A stretch of 64,000 nucleotides of DNA from Sambucus nigra (GCA_949130495.1 CASBWL010000415.1:1-64000), one strand, 5' to 3'; shown: positions 24,200 through 37,409, numbered from the stretch's first letter. Numbers and translations: made by a program. The notes: generated from the letters alone by a model not told the origin.

Positions 24200-24790
24200 T
24201 GTGGGCAAAGATGATGCAAATTTCTTCTAATTGTTATTTCCCTTCAACAATTGGAGGTGGTTTCAACTGCAACAACACGAGATTCATTTAGGAGGTTTGG
24301 TGGATGTTGGCTTTGAAGGATGTAAATATACTTGGTGTAGTAACAGAGAAATTCCTCTTAGATAATGGGCAAGCTTTTGTTGAATTTATGTGAATATGGA
24401 GTGGTTGTAGTATTTCTATTCTACAAGGGTGAAATATTTAACTAGGACCTAATCGAACCATTCTCCAATAATTGTTCCACAAACTAGTTTCTCAAAATGC
24501 CTAAATCATATGTGCTTTAAAATGTATGGACAAAGCATCATTATTTTTTTACGGAGTGTTAAACAGTTGGGGCCAATCTATGAGGGAAATGCAATGAAAT
24601 ATTTTTCATAGAAATTTCAAGTTATAGAGGTTAAGTGGGCTTTTGAGACAGTGGAAAACTGTAAAATTGTGTTTCAATCTATATCTCAAGCCGAGGATTT
24701 GGGTCTAGAGAATAAGGTAGATGAAGAAGTGAACAATATTGGCTTAGCTAGATAGGAGTTGAATGAAGACAGAGCTACCATGTAAGGTTG
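24200..24790 (+). pseudogene. LINE (L1-type) endonuclease C-terminal fragment, copy A
   Basis: Translation with stops and shifts gives GLVDVGFEGCKYTWCSNRE (24296-24352), then YLTRT and SNHSPIIV near 24430-24475, then VKWAFETVENCKIVF and SQAEDLGLE up to about 24715. These match, in order, the L1-type endonuclease hallmarks: GLxDxGFxGxxFTWxNNR, the SDHxPL active-site strand with D changed to N here, and the KxWNKxxFGxxF linker that leads to the reverse transcriptase. No reverse transcriptase follows. Copy B (34440-35040) has 12 more bases near 35020. Confidence 0.75.
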
Positions 24791-24799
24791 CAAAGACAT

Positions 24800-27060
24800 T
24801 TTTTAGATGACATAGTCTAAAATGACACGCCTTCTTAGAATATGGATATGAAGCAAGGAACCGGTGTCGAACACTCAGACAAGAGTATGACACGTGTTCG
24901 ATATTCCACATGGTGACTAAAACTTGTTTGACATTTTAAATGAGGCTGACACTTCGCAAACACGGCATGGCCAAACATTAATTGATTTAAAGAAACTCTA
25001 GTGTCATCATGTAAGAATAATTTTTATAGGGGTTCCATAAAAAAATAATGAAAGTCAATATCCCCCTTACTTTCAGTCTAGTCCTTTTGACTTGGGTTTA
25101 AAAGTTTTTCTTACTTCCATGCTATTAAAACATGACAATTAAGGGGATTCTATTAGAGATTTTTCAAACAGAATGGGTATTTTTTAATGTCTAAAATGAG
25201 AGGGTAGAATGCAATAAGGCCTTAGGACCTAAATACCTGGGATCTCAATATATGAAAGGGACAAAGTTTCATGGAGAAAATACTCCATACCATATTAAAG
25301 CACAAAGTTCAGTCTACTTCAAATGACTGTATACTTTTTCACATACATAATTTTTTTTTATACTGGAGCACTTTGGGATGATACCACTTCAAAATTGTAT
25401 ATTTAAACTTAAATAAACATGATCTCGACTTGAAAGAATAGCTTGTATACTTACATATATGTAAGATGTTCATTGCAGGACCCAACAAAAGTCAGCCTTT
25501 CTAATATATAACAGCTCTATTCAATGAATATGCTTTATTTTGTAATAGACTTAAAAGAAAAGTGATAGTAATAATATCATCCCTATCATAAATGACATAT
25601 TCATATATAAAATTAATTCGTGGGACATAGATACATTTCTAAGTTCACCAAAGTTTCAACTACCACCTCCCGCCACCCCACCACCCCTAAACACACACAC
25701 ACAGCTGAATAGGCATGCACACCAATGACTGATAATAACAACATTACAAATTCAAAGATTAAATTCCGAATAACATAATAACCAGTGGCGATTACTCTTT
25801 CACCTCCTGTAAAATTGATATCACTAATGAAAATAAGATCCACACAAGAAAAAAGGGGAAATAATTGTAAAATTACAATACCTAAACATAAGAATCATAA
25901 GTTAAAAGTACTTAGCTCTAAAACATAGTTCAATTCAAAAGAAAAAATAAGGGTCTTTTTACTACTTAAAATGGCCGAGAATACATAGAGAAGCAAGATT
26001 GTGTTTTTCCAAAACTCTGTTCACACTTGGCTACTGCCCAATATTTCCAGCATTAGTCCTGAGGAAGAAAAAATAAGGTTAGACATGGGGAAAAGAAAAA
26101 TTAAAAACACGGGGGATATTAGAGCAACTGCTCCCCCCACCCACCACACACCCATTAAAAATAACATAAAAAAAACTATTACGAAAACATTAAAAAAGCT
26201 ATTACAAAAACATTAAAAACTATTCACGTCAATCACCCAAGCTAGTTGACAACTTGACACAAATGCAAGCCCGTATAGAAAATGTGCCATCAATTTTTAA
26301 TTCCTACTTTTTTGATTGGCCAAATTTTTTCAATTATATTACACACTCACCAAGCAGCCATTAAATATATACGTAAAAGTAAAAATGTTTTATCTTCTTA
26401 CATATGTCAAGTTTAAAACATGTTTATTGTTATTTTATAATTTACAAAATAGATCTTTTATTGCATTTTTATTATCCATTTACAATTTGTACAAAATTAA
26501 AAGTGTTGTTTTATTTTTTTATAAGGGCTTATAGAGTTATTGGATTGACTTAAATATTTGTAGTTACTGTAATTGGTCTGTTTGCTTCACAAAGTGAGTT
26601 TGTTAATTGGATTGTTTAGTTTTCCAGGAGTATACTATGTAATGAGAATTGATGCAATAGTCCACTGTCAACTCCCTTTATTCAGCAGCTCTATTGTATC
26701 AGTTGTTTATTTCAGCTGTCAGGTTTTAATTTTTCTTTTTTGCCTATTGTACAATCCCTTTATTTTTTACATGTGTTGGGCAGCTTCAAACGACGTTTAT
26801 TTATATCATCCTACATTATTTCGATCTTATTCGTTTTTACCATTTAAGGTTACAAATAATTAGACATTGGTACTTTTTTTTAATCCTACCAACCTTAATT
26901 TTAACATAAGTGCGGGGAGTCCTACCAATCACACAAACACGACGGCTACCTTTTTTGTCATAAAAGGATGTATGTGCCTTAAGTTAGGGTGGGATTTTAC
27001 ATAGCAATTAATATATTACAGAATGGGAGTTAGGGAGCTAGATGGAAAACTTGAGAGATA
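24800..27060. other. No recognisable gene, copy A
   Basis: Includes a short GTGTCGAACAC/GACACGTGTTCG phrase near 24865-24900, an (AC)7 run near 25690, and an A-rich repeated phrase ACTATTACGAAAACATTAAA near 26175-26215. The open frames 25613-25843 and 26573-26863 have hydrophobic stretches but no recognised family. Confidence 0.45.
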
Positions 27061-27069
27061 CAGAGACAA

Positions 27070-27113
<44 letters not shown>

Positions 27114-27120
27114 GGAGATG
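27060..27120 (+). repeat. Microsatellite (AT)n(AG)n, copy A
   Basis: About 12 AT units followed by about 11 AG units. Copy B has roughly 30 AT units, interrupted once (37323-37387), then AG. Confidence 0.95.
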
Positions 27121-27182
27121 GTATATTACACACCAAATATAAAGACAAACTGGCAGTATGAAATAAAATGAATGAAGGACTG

Positions 27183-27283
27183 CATCATAGTTGTAAGAAG
27201 CCAAAGGCGTACCAATGCACCAAGGTCCCCATGGAGCCTTGGCGCAAGTCGAGGCGCGCGCCTGATCGAAGTGAGGCGCACGT

Positions 27284-27333
<50 letters not shown>

Positions 27334-28360
27334 ACTATTTCAATAAATTAATGAAGCATATTTTTGGATGGAAATAACTTCAATAACATACAAAACTGTA
27401 ATTAACACTGAGAAAATGAAATACAACACCAAAAACATAATACAACAAATTACATTGAAAAAATGGAATACAAAAATTTAATTAAACTCAAATTGACACA
27501 CTGAAATACAACACCAAATTGATGTGAAAAAATGAATACAAAACTTTAATTGAATTGAAATTAACACGAAAAATTTGAAATACAACACCAAATTACAGTG
27601 AAGAGATGAAAGTATACTGAAAACACCCAATTTCTTCTTTTTCTCATTACTTGTGGCTGTGTTGTGAGTTTTTCATTTTCACATAAAATAAATTAAACTG
27701 AAAATCTTCTTTTTCCTCATTCTTATCTCAACCGATTATTTTTTTTCCACAAAGCACATACACAAGAACAGGGTTCACAAAAAAAGAAAAAAAAATGAAC
27801 TGGACGGAGTTATTTTGTTAGGAGAGAATAAAAAAGGAGAATAAAGAGAGAACAAAATGAATAAGAAAAGCACGAAATGAATAGGTCAGAGCAAAAAAAA
27901 AATGAAAGCTATCAAAAAGTAAAAAATAAAATACCTGATGATCATTTCGGCAGATATGACAACCACCCTCATCGGAGGTCGCAGCCCAGAAAATATCATA
28001 TGGTTTTGTTTTGTTGCTTCGGAGGTCATAAACAAATAGGGTTTTGTTTTGTTGAGACCCGACAGGTTTCAAAAACTAGGGCAAAAAGCGTTGTTTTGGC
28101 TTATATTTTTTTGTATTCTAGATGGTATCAGCGAATAAAGAAAAGGACATGTGGGAACTGGTTGAAAACTGGTAGAAAACAAAAGTAGCACGTTTTTTCT
28201 CCCATAGTGAACTTTATTTGGGCGCACCTAGGATTGCGCCTAGTGCCTAACCCCCTTAGGCGCGCACCTAGCCAAACTCACCTAGATGTTGCTTTTTCAG
28301 GCGCAAACTTTGAGTCTTGGTGCGCCTTGGGCCTAGGCGTGCCTTTGATAACAATGGACC
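27183..28360. mobile_element. GGCGC-rich-ended element-like block, copy A
   Basis: The left end (AGTTGTAAGAAGCCAAAGGC, then GCACCAAGG) is roughly complementary to the right end (GCCTTGGGCCTAGGCG, TGCCTTTGATAACAATGG). Both ends carry GGCGC/GCGCC clusters (27240-27280 and 28220-28335). The middle is AT-rich, with a (GT)n(AT)n microsatellite and roughly 65-90-bp repeats at 27390-27610 (ATACAACACCAAATT, ATTAACAC). Blocks with such ends recur in plant genomes as non-autonomous elements; no target duplication was found, so the call is tentative. Copy B lies at 37478-38655. Confidence 0.45.
27284..27333 (+). repeat. Microsatellite (GT)n(AT)n, copy A
   Basis: About 18 GT units then 7 AT units. Copy B has about 7 GT units and about 14 AT/GTAT units (37581-37631), so both tracts changed length after the duplication. 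Confidence 0.95.
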
Positions 28361-28815
28361 ACCCATAATAAAAAAGTGACGTGCAAAAGGGGTAATAAAG
28401 GAGGACAACAATTCGTCTCAACCGTTGGTTTTACCATCACCATCTCCGACAAGAGCAAAAACTTCATCAAGCAAAGTGGTGTTGTGTCGTGTTCATGTCG
28501 AAGAAAACCTTGTCATGTTGTGTCGTGTCAGTGTGTGACCCGACCCAAAAATATTAATCGCTACCCCTAATCATTATTATTAAGCAAGCCAACGTGAAAA
28601 ATCAATTGTGGATATATCAATAAAAACTTAAGCTTTAATAGAAATGCTACAAAATATCTCTCTTATATTATTTTACAGATCTATAAGATAAAAGAATGTA
28701 TTCTTACTATATGCACAAGAAATCTAAAAAGGGGAAAGTAGTATAGACATATAAAATACATACATATAGGGAAGATCGAAAAACCTACTTCAATAACACA
28801 ACAAGATCATACAAG

Positions 28816-29060
28816 ATGATGCATTACCTCTTCTTCTTATCCCTTTTCTTCGGTCTCTCTCTCATTTTTTGTCTTTTCCTAAAGTAACAATACATTCCAC
28901 ACAACCCCCAACATCAAATTCTCGATGCAAACCAAAAACCGAAATAAACCCAATAATCTCTCACTCATCAAATTGGGAGTACAAACAACATCGACTTAAT
29001 CCAAGACTCTTTCACCCCTTAATATTTCATCACCCATATCTCACTACCCTCTTCATGTAA
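28816..29060 (+). pseudogene. Small hydrophobic-N-terminus ORF, module 1, copy B, frameshifted
   Basis: The ATG, leader and TATA box (28750) of module 1 are retained, but the T-run after CTCA has six T instead of seven (28865-28870). The frame shifts right after the hydrophobic segment, and the original C-terminal frame (from TTTTCCTAAAGTAACAATAC on) survives only out of phase. If module 1 is a gene, copy A is the readable one. Confidence 0.4.
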
Positions 29061-30785
29061 TCACCACATGAACAAAGGCATTTCCAACAACACACCTAAT
29101 ATTATATCATACAAGACCACATTAGAAAAATCAGGGGTGGAAACAGGTGAAATACCTTAGCTCCTACATTAAAAGCTACAATCTCTAAATGGGAAGAAAC
29201 CTCCCTATCCAAAAAAAATCTTGTTTAAAGAGCCTTTAAAGTAAATGCCCCATATACCATCATGAATTTAAGAAGGGAAATTATGAATACTTCGCTATGA
29301 ATTCAATTTCAATATGTAAACTCTTGCTTCAGAACGGATCCACACGTCATTTTTTCCTAGAACTAAATTACCCAAATGACGATAAAATCATGATTAGTTG
29401 AATCATATCAAAACCCATAAGATGCATTAGGCATGATGATAACGTTTTGGTAGATAACAAGTGGATGTTGAAAGTTAATGTATATTCTTGTAACATTTTG
29501 TTACAAATATTTCTTGTGATCAAGGTGCGTTTCATTCCTTATTGTGTATGATTTGGCCAAACACTTATAAAAGATCTCAAATATAAGGAACTACAACCAA
29601 TTGATGCAAGGACATTCATATAACTAGTTTAGACGAGGAATTACCTTGGGATGACTAGATAAAACTTGTCTACATTATATACACTAGAGACCTCTGTCAT
29701 TTTTGTGTAGCCTCTTGAATTTATGGGAATAAATATTGACACGGGCAAAGTCTGAAAAGTCAATCCAAGGGGAAAATTTTGTTATTAACATATTTTCCAA
29801 TATTAAGGAGTGCAAAGTTCTATATTATGGGGCGAACGTTATGTATGTTGACAAAGTAATTCTAATTTCGTTATTTCTCAAAAACCTTGGCTTTAAGGCC
29901 ATTATATGAAAGTTTACTGAAAATAAATCAAAAGCTTATTCGAACATTCACTTAACTTGTTCATTTGTTTGTTAATTATGCTTGAATTCATTATAGGGTA
30001 GTGCATACAAATTATTACACCTAAAATATGATCCTAATCACATTTTAAAATTGTTGCATGAATTTATGCCTTCGATAAATACGCATCAAATCTCTAAATA
30101 CACATTCGTCATGAAGGTATCTAGTCACATAAATAACTTTTGTGACTTCGTAGAGACACAACTATGGAAATTCCAATGCTCTAACTTATGGTTCAGTGGG
30201 TGGGCACCAAGTCAAATAAATATGACCCAATAAGAAGGCCCTTGCTGGGAAAACTTTGGTCTCACCTCCTGACAACTAAGTCAATTTAAGTGGTTTAATA
30301 TAACAACTTAATGGTTTAATCTAAGTCAATTTCAGTGGTTTAATCTAGTTTATGGTTCAGTCATGAGTATTAAATATAATAACTTGGTTTCTAGGAACTG
30401 GACACAATAATTATATCTGGCGTTCAAATACCATGTAACATAAATTAGGAGCTTTTCTATCCCTTACCAATTTTATTCACCACAAACCAACATCAATCCA
30501 TCAGTGGTTAAAATCAACACTTGTTCACTGTCGTGGAATTTGGTTCGTTGATTCAGTCCCAAAAAACGAAAGTGGACTCTTAATTTGGAACATCCCAAAA
30601 AGGAATAGTGGACTCTTAATTAGGGATGTAGGGACTATTATTTTACAGATCTGTAAGATACAAGAATGTTTTCTTGCTCTATGCACAAGAAATCTAAAAA
30701 GGGGTAAGGACTATAGACATTTAAAATACCTACACATAGGGAAGATCGAAAAACCTACTTCAATAACACAACAAGATCATACAAG

Positions 30786-30968
30786 ATGATGCATTACCTC
30801 TTCTTCTTCTCCCTTTTCTTCGGTCACTCTATCATTTTTTTATCATTTCCTAAAGTAACAATACTTTACTCACAACCCCCAACATCAAATTCTAGAGGCA
30901 AACCACGAACCGGAGCATACCTAATAGTCTCACTCATCAAATTGGCAATACAAACAATATCAACTTAA
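30786..30968 (+). CDS. Small hydrophobic-N-terminus protein, module 2, copy B (60 aa), function unknown
   Basis: Counterpart of 20544-20726 with the same length and frame; a few residues differ (GHSIIFLSF, SRGKPRTGAY). The leader, TTTAAAA box and ATG are kept. The substitutions do not stop the frame, but the divergence is too small to tell selection from recency. No family recognised. Confidence 0.25.
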   Translation: MMHYLFFFSLFFGHSIIFLSFPKVTILYSQPPTSNSRGKPRTGAYLIVSLIKLAIQTIST

Positions 30969-31835
30969 TCCAAGACTCTTTCGCCCGATAATATTTCATC
31001 ACCCATATCTCACCACCCTCTTCATGTAATCACCACATGGAGAAAGGTATACCGAACACCACACCAAATATTATATCATACAAGACCATATCAAGGTGAA
31101 ACAAGTGCCTTTCATTTTTGTGTAATCTCTTGCATTTATGGGAATAGGTATTGACAAGGGCAGGATCTAAATTTTCAGTCCAAGAGGAATATTATGTTAT
31201 TAACATATGTTTTTTTTCAATATTAATGAGTGCAAAGTGTATTAAGAATTCTCTATTAAGGTTATAAGTGTTCAAGTTTTCACTATTGAGTAAGTTCGAA
31301 GAGAAAATGGTCAATGGGTTTTAATTAAAAAACATTTGGGGGATTTTGTTTATGTTTAGTCAGAATTGTAAATGACCTTATCACCCTACACCATATCAGA
31401 GAAAAAGCATGTTTTTTTTATCAGACATACAACAAGATGTATATGTACATATATAACTAAGAAACGGGAAGTGTGCATGAAGGAAGTGGATCAGCAGTCC
31501 ACTGAGAACGTAGAATAAGAAAAGAAAAAACTATAAATATAGGAAAATTCTAACATGGTCATTCATACTGCACTATAGACTGTGAATAAGAATTATGAAG
31601 AATGTAGATGCGAAATCAATGAAACATATTGAAATAACCCATGATGGCAGGAGATGGTATTAGTGATGTTTCGAATACAATAGCTATTTTCTAGTATCTA
31701 AAAGAAATGAAAAGTAGAATTGGAGTTATTTTTCCCCCTCATGATTCAAATCTTCAAGAAATATATCATAAAAAGACTTTTTTTGCTGCAATCATTTGAA
31801 GATGTTGAGATGAGTATGAAAAGGAAACCCCTCTA

Positions 31836-32090
31836 ATGGATGAGTTAAGGAGATTTCAAAAATTTATGCATATGTTTTTTAATTAGGGGGGGGGGGGAAT
31901 TCCCCAACTATCAAAAGATTGAAAAATCTTATTCGAGATCACAAATTTCTTTTGTGGAATTAATGGAACCTAGGGTTGACAGTGCGTACATAGAACAACT
32001 GAGATTGAAAATAAATTTTCAAGGAACTTTGTATAAGTTGCAAGGCGGATTCTATACAGGGATCGGTTTAAGCGCTCACTCTTTTTAAAA
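31836..32090 (+). pseudogene. LINE endonuclease N-terminal fragment, copy B
   Basis: Duplicate of 21595-21850. The upstream poly-G run is one base shorter, so the continuous open frame of copy A is broken here, showing that the upstream frame was chance. Several substitutions are seen in the LINE-derived part (for example TTTGTGGAATTAATGG against TTTAGTGGCATTAATGG). Confidence 0.5.
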
Positions 32091-32213
32091 TCAATTCAGT
32101 AGTTAACAGGGCACTTAATAGCATTAATTTTCACGTCTCACTGTAGGGTGTATGTGCACTTTTTTCATATTGTCATCATTGAAATCCATAAGAAACATAA
32201 TTAACAAAAAGGT

Positions 32214-32400
32214 CGTACCCAGTTCACAAGGCTCCCGCTTAATTGTAGGTGCACTCCGGCTTAATTGCAGGGTCTGGGAGAGGCGGATGTCTCCTGGTCT
32301 TACCCCCATGTATGAAGAGGCTGCTCCCATGTCTTGAACCCGAGACCAACTGTATCTTGGGCAATGGAACTTGACATCGGACCAAGGTACGACCTCTATT
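32214..32400 (-). mobile_element. SINE (Au-like), copy B
   Basis: Duplicate of the SINE at 21970-22160, with the same B-box-like GGGTTCAAGAC and GGGGGTAAGACC landmarks, so the insertion predates the segmental duplication. Confidence 0.65.
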
Positions 32401-34424
32401 AAGAAACAGATAAATATAAGAGAATTCTAGAATTACAACTTAGATATCCAAACCATGTAAAAAATTGTGAATGAAAAAGAACTGAATAGTGTAGAATATT
32501 AACCAAATCTTAAAGCCACGTCGGGAAATGTATGCAATTTTAATTAGTAAAATCGTAGCTATTGTAGTTTCTCTCTTATCTTTATCTGTTGGTCCAGAAT
32601 GAGCTTATTGGTCCATTCTGAATTTCCATTCTCTTATAAAAAATGATAATCTAGCATTCAACATTAAGTCCTTGTTTGGTTAGAGGGGAAATTAAGTTTA
32701 CCCTTAAAAGATTTTAATGGTGAAAGTACTTTAATCTACTCAAAGATTAAAAGATAGTTCTAAAAAGGTGTACATAATATATGACTTCTTATGCTAAAAA
32801 ATAGCTCTGAATATGTGTCACCATTTTACATTTCACATAGGTAAAAAATATTTGACTCTGAACATAAGTATAAGAGAAGAATACTTGATATTAATTTGGT
32901 GCCTTTGCGTGCTGGCAGTATTTTAATAAATTGGCATATACCCATCTTACAGTTCTCTACATGAAATCCTAGGACTATATCTAGGTGTTTCTTAACGGAG
33001 GATTGAATCAGCAGAGAATGGGGGTATGCAACTTTTATATCACGTGTGAGTTGTAATACCATATGGAACGCAAGAATGTCTACTTCATAATGTATATACA
33101 GAATTGAATTCTGCAGGCAGTTCTCATTTTCGGGGGTGTTTTTATTAAACCCCAATTTTCATTCTATACCCCCAAAATTATTTAACTGAGACTAAGGAGA
33201 TGAAATCCATCTAATAACAAAAGATGGGATGTATAGAAAACTAAACTTGGCCCATTTATGTTTACAAGTTGGGATAGACACATTATAACAAAAACCTTTC
33301 ACTTCCTTGAAACTCGGCTTGAGCTAATTGTTCATTTGAATGGGTGAAAATCGTTGGCAAGCACCAAATCTTATTCTATGTCAGCGGTGACCCTGCACAT
33401 CTATTTTCCAACTAATATGGTACTAAATCGAAGTAAACATAAACACTAGAAAAACATAATGTAAACCATAAAATCCTAACCATGTATTCCTAAAACATCT
33501 GTGAACCCATAAATTGATATTGCAGATTACAAATGGGTGAGGTTTCGGTTGTAAATCTGTGAACAGTACAAAAGTGCTCCCAATGGATTTTAACTGGAAA
33601 GGTTGTTTGTACAACTTCCGTTTCATTCTACAATTGGTGTCCTAATAGAATTAAATAACTTTAATTTGAATTTTGTTCACATATTATAATTGACCGGGTT
33701 GCTTGTATAGGGGTATAGTTGTCTTTTAATGCACTTATAACTTCTACAATAAGTGTTCTAATAGAAGTGAATCTCTTCATAATGGACTTGTCGAATAACG
33801 ACAACTTTTGATCTGGGTGGTTTAAATGGGTTTTAATTCTCTATGTACACATTTATAAGTTTGAACTTCAGAAAGTTGTTAACATGGTTTGTAAAAAGAA
33901 AATTTGGGTGGGGATAAAAACACCTTTTTTAAAAAATATCTTTCTTAAAAGATTTGAGATGCATATGCTTTTGTTAAATTTTATATGCAACACTTGTCAT
34001 CCCACACCTTAAAGTGAATCATGTTTGGTAAGATTCAAGGTATTGTTGTGAGGAAATTACTTCAACTTCCTTCTCTACGTTTTACTTTTCAACTCTAAAA
34101 ATAGGCCACTGACATAAATCACATATTATCTACAGCTCATTCACTGAAATATTTGACACTGATCACTTTATTAATGTACTAAGTGACCAAGTCTACATTG
34201 TTAAAGAACTGCCAAGCCAATACTCTTGGAGAACCAATGAGTATTATGCTACAGGAATACAAGATACTAGAGTTAAAATCGGATGAAATGATGCCCATTA
34301 CTAACTACAAAATGCTACAATTTAAGTCAGTTAGTGGGAAATAAATCAGGTTTCTTATTCCCTAAAGTCACCAAATCATATCAGATCATGTCAGATTCAA
34401 TGTTAGAAGCACATTTCTAACATT

Positions 34425-35040
34425 TGGAAATAATGAATTTGTGGGCAAAGATGATGCAAATTTCTTCTAATTGTTATTTCGCTTCAACAATTAGAGGTGG
34501 TTTCAACTGCAAGAACATGAAATTCATTTAGGAGGTTTGGTGGATGTTGGCTTTGAAGGATGTAAATATACTTGGTGTAGTAACAGAGAAATTCCTCTTA
34601 GATAATGGGCAAGCTTTTGTTGAATTTATGTGAATGTGGAGTGGTTGTAGTATTTCTATTCTACAAGGGTGAAATATTTAACTAGGACCTAATTGAACCA
34701 TTATCCAAGAATAGTTCCACAAATTAGTTTCTCAAAATGCCTAAATCATATGTGCTATAAAATGTATGGACAAAGCATCATTATTTTTTTACGGAGTGTT
34801 AAACAGTTGGGGTCAATCTATGAGGGAAATGCAATGCAATATTTTTCATAGAAATTTCAAATTATAGAGGTTAAGTGGGCTTTTGAGACAGTGGAAAACT
34901 GTAAAATTGTGTTTCAATCTATATCTCAAGCAGAGGATTTGGGTCTAGAGAATAAGGTAGATGAAGAAGTGAACAATATTGGCTTAGCTAGATAGGAGTT
35001 GAATGAAGACAGAGCTAACTTGAAGTTTCATGTAAGGTTG
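34425..35040 (+). pseudogene. LINE endonuclease C-terminal fragment, copy B
   Basis: Duplicate of 24200-24790, including GGTTTGGTGGATGTTGGCTT and the SQAEDLGLE stretch. It keeps AACTTGAAGTTTCATGTAAG near 35016, where copy A has lost 12 bases. Confidence 0.75.
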
Positions 35041-37318
35041 CAAAGACATTTTTTAGAAGCCATAGTCCGAAATGACACGCCTTCTTAGAATATGGATATG
35101 AAGCAAGGAACCGGTGTCGAACACTCAGACAAGAGTATGACACGTGTTCGATATGCCACATGGTGACTAAAACTTGTTTGACATTTTAAATGAGGCTGAC
35201 ACTTCGCAAACACGGCATGGCCAAACATTAATTGATTTAAAGAAACTCTAGTGTCATCATGTAAGAATAACTTTTCTAGGGGTTCCATAAAAAAATAATG
35301 AAAGTCTATATCCCCCTTACTTTCAGTCTAGTCCTTTTGACTTGGGTTTAAAAGGTTTTCTTACTTCCATGCTATTAAAACATGGCAATTAAGGGGATTC
35401 TATTAGAGATTTTTCAAACAGAATGGGTATTTTTTAATGTCTAAAATGAGAAGGTAGAATGCAATAAGGCCTTAGGACCTAAATACCTGGGATCTAAATA
35501 TATGAAAGATACAAAGTTTCATGGAGAAAATACTCCATACCATATTAAAGCACAAAGTTCGGTCTACTTCAAATGACTGTATACTTTTTCACATACATAA
35601 TTTTTTTTTTATACTGGAGCACTTTGGGATGATACCACTTCAAAATTGTATATTTAAACTTAAATAAACATGATCTGGACTTGAAAGAATAGCTTGTATA
35701 CTTACATATATGTAAGATGTTCATTGCAGGACCCAACAAAAGTCAGCCTTTCTAATATATAACAGCTCTATTCAATGAATATGCTTTAATTCCTAATAGA
35801 CTTCAAAGAAAAGTGATAGTAATAATATCATCCCTGTCATAAATGACATATTCGTATATAAAATTAATTTGTGGGACATAGATACATTTCTAAGTTCACC
35901 AAAGTTTCAACTACCACCTCTCGCCACCCCACCACCCCTAAACACACACACACAGCTGAATAGGCATGTGCATCAATGACTGATAATAACAACATTACAA
36001 ATTCAAAGATTAAATTCCGAATCACATAATAACCAGTGGCGATTACTCTTTCACCTCCTGTAAAATTGATATCACTAATGAAAATAAGATCCACACACGA
36101 AAAAAGGGGAAATAATTGTAAAATTACAATACCAAAACATAAGAATCATAAGTTAAAAGTACTTAGCTCTAAAAACATAGTTCAATTCAAAAGAAAAAAT
36201 AAGGGTCTTTTTACTACTTAAAATGGCCGAGAATACATAGAGAAGAAAGATTGTGTTTTTCCAAAACTCTGTTCACACTTGGCTACTGCCCAATATTTCG
36301 AGCATTAGTCCTGAGGAAGAAAAAATAAGGTTAGACATCGGGAAAAGAAAAATTAAAAACACGGGGGATATTAGAGCAATCGCTCCCCCCACCCACCACA
36401 CACCCATTAAAAATAACATAAAAAAAACTATTACGAAAACATTAAAAAAAGCTATTACAAAAACATTAAAAACTATTCACGTCAATCACCCAAGCTAGTT
36501 GACAACTTGACACAAATGCAAGCCCGTAAAGCAAATGTGCCATCAATTTTTAATTCCTACTTTTTTGATTGGCCAAATTTTTTCAATTATATTACACACT
36601 CACCAAGCAGCCAATAAATATATACGTAAAAGTAAAAATGTTTTATCTTCTTACATATGTCAAGTTTAAAACATGTTTATTGTTATTTTATAATTTACAA
36701 AATAGATCTTTTATTGCATTTTTATTATCCATTTACAATTTGTATAAAATTAAAAGTGTTGTTTTATTTTTTTATAAGGGCTTATAGAGTTATTGGATTG
36801 ACTTAAATATTTGTAGTTACTGTAATTGGTTTGTTTGCTTCACAAAGTGAGTTTGTTGATTGGATTGTTTGGTTTTCCAGGAGTATAGTATGTAATGAGA
36901 ATTGATGCAATAGTCCACTGTCAACTCCCTTTATTCAGCAGCTCTATTGTATCAGTTGTTTATTTCAGCTATCAAGTTTTAATTTTTCTTTTTTGCCTAT
37001 TGTACAATCCCTTTATTTTTGACATGTGTTGGGCAGCTTCAAACGACGTTTATTTATATCATCCTACGTTATTTCGATCTTATTCGTTTTTACCATTTAA
37101 GGTTACAAATAATTAGACATTGGTACTTTTTTTTAATCCTACCAACCTTAATTTTAACATAAGTGCGGGGAGTCCTACCAATCACACAAACACGACTGCT
37201 ACCTTTTTTGTCCTAAAAGGATGTATGTGCCTTAAGTTAGGGTGGGATTTTACATAGCAATTAATATATTACAGAATGGGAGTTAGGGAGCTAGATGGAA
37301 AACTTGAGAGATACAGAG

Positions 37319-37321
<3 letters not shown>

Positions 37322-37408
<87 letters not shown>

Positions 37409-37409
37409 G
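37322..37409 (+). repeat. Expanded microsatellite (AT)n(AG)n, copy B
   Basis: About 64 bases of AT repeat with one AG interruption, then (AG)n. The homologous tract in copy A is about half as long. Confidence 0.95.

Larger units (their letters stand above)
18231..28469 (+). repeat. Segmental tandem duplication, copy A (about 10.24 kb)
   Basis: Sequence from CAAAGTGGTGTTG at 18233 through ACTTCATCA at 28469 is repeated head to tail from 28470 on. Paired landmarks keep an offset of about 10,240-10,295 bases (ATG 18574 and 28816; 20544 and 30786; 23183 and 33423; 26316 and 36569). Differences seen by eye are scattered substitutions, small indels and microsatellite length changes. Confidence 0.97.

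Noticed and set aside
27168..27377. Open frames with CVCVCV or IYIYIY stretches near 27.2, 37.5, 40.4 and 54.3 kb
   Set aside because: Direct translations of GT or AT dinucleotide repeats.
27877..28188. Frame of 103 codons and the antisense frames at 27818-28072 and 38108-38368
   Set aside because: AT-rich chance frames inside the GGCGC-ended block; hydrophobic or lysine-rich composition only, and the frames differ between the duplicate copies.
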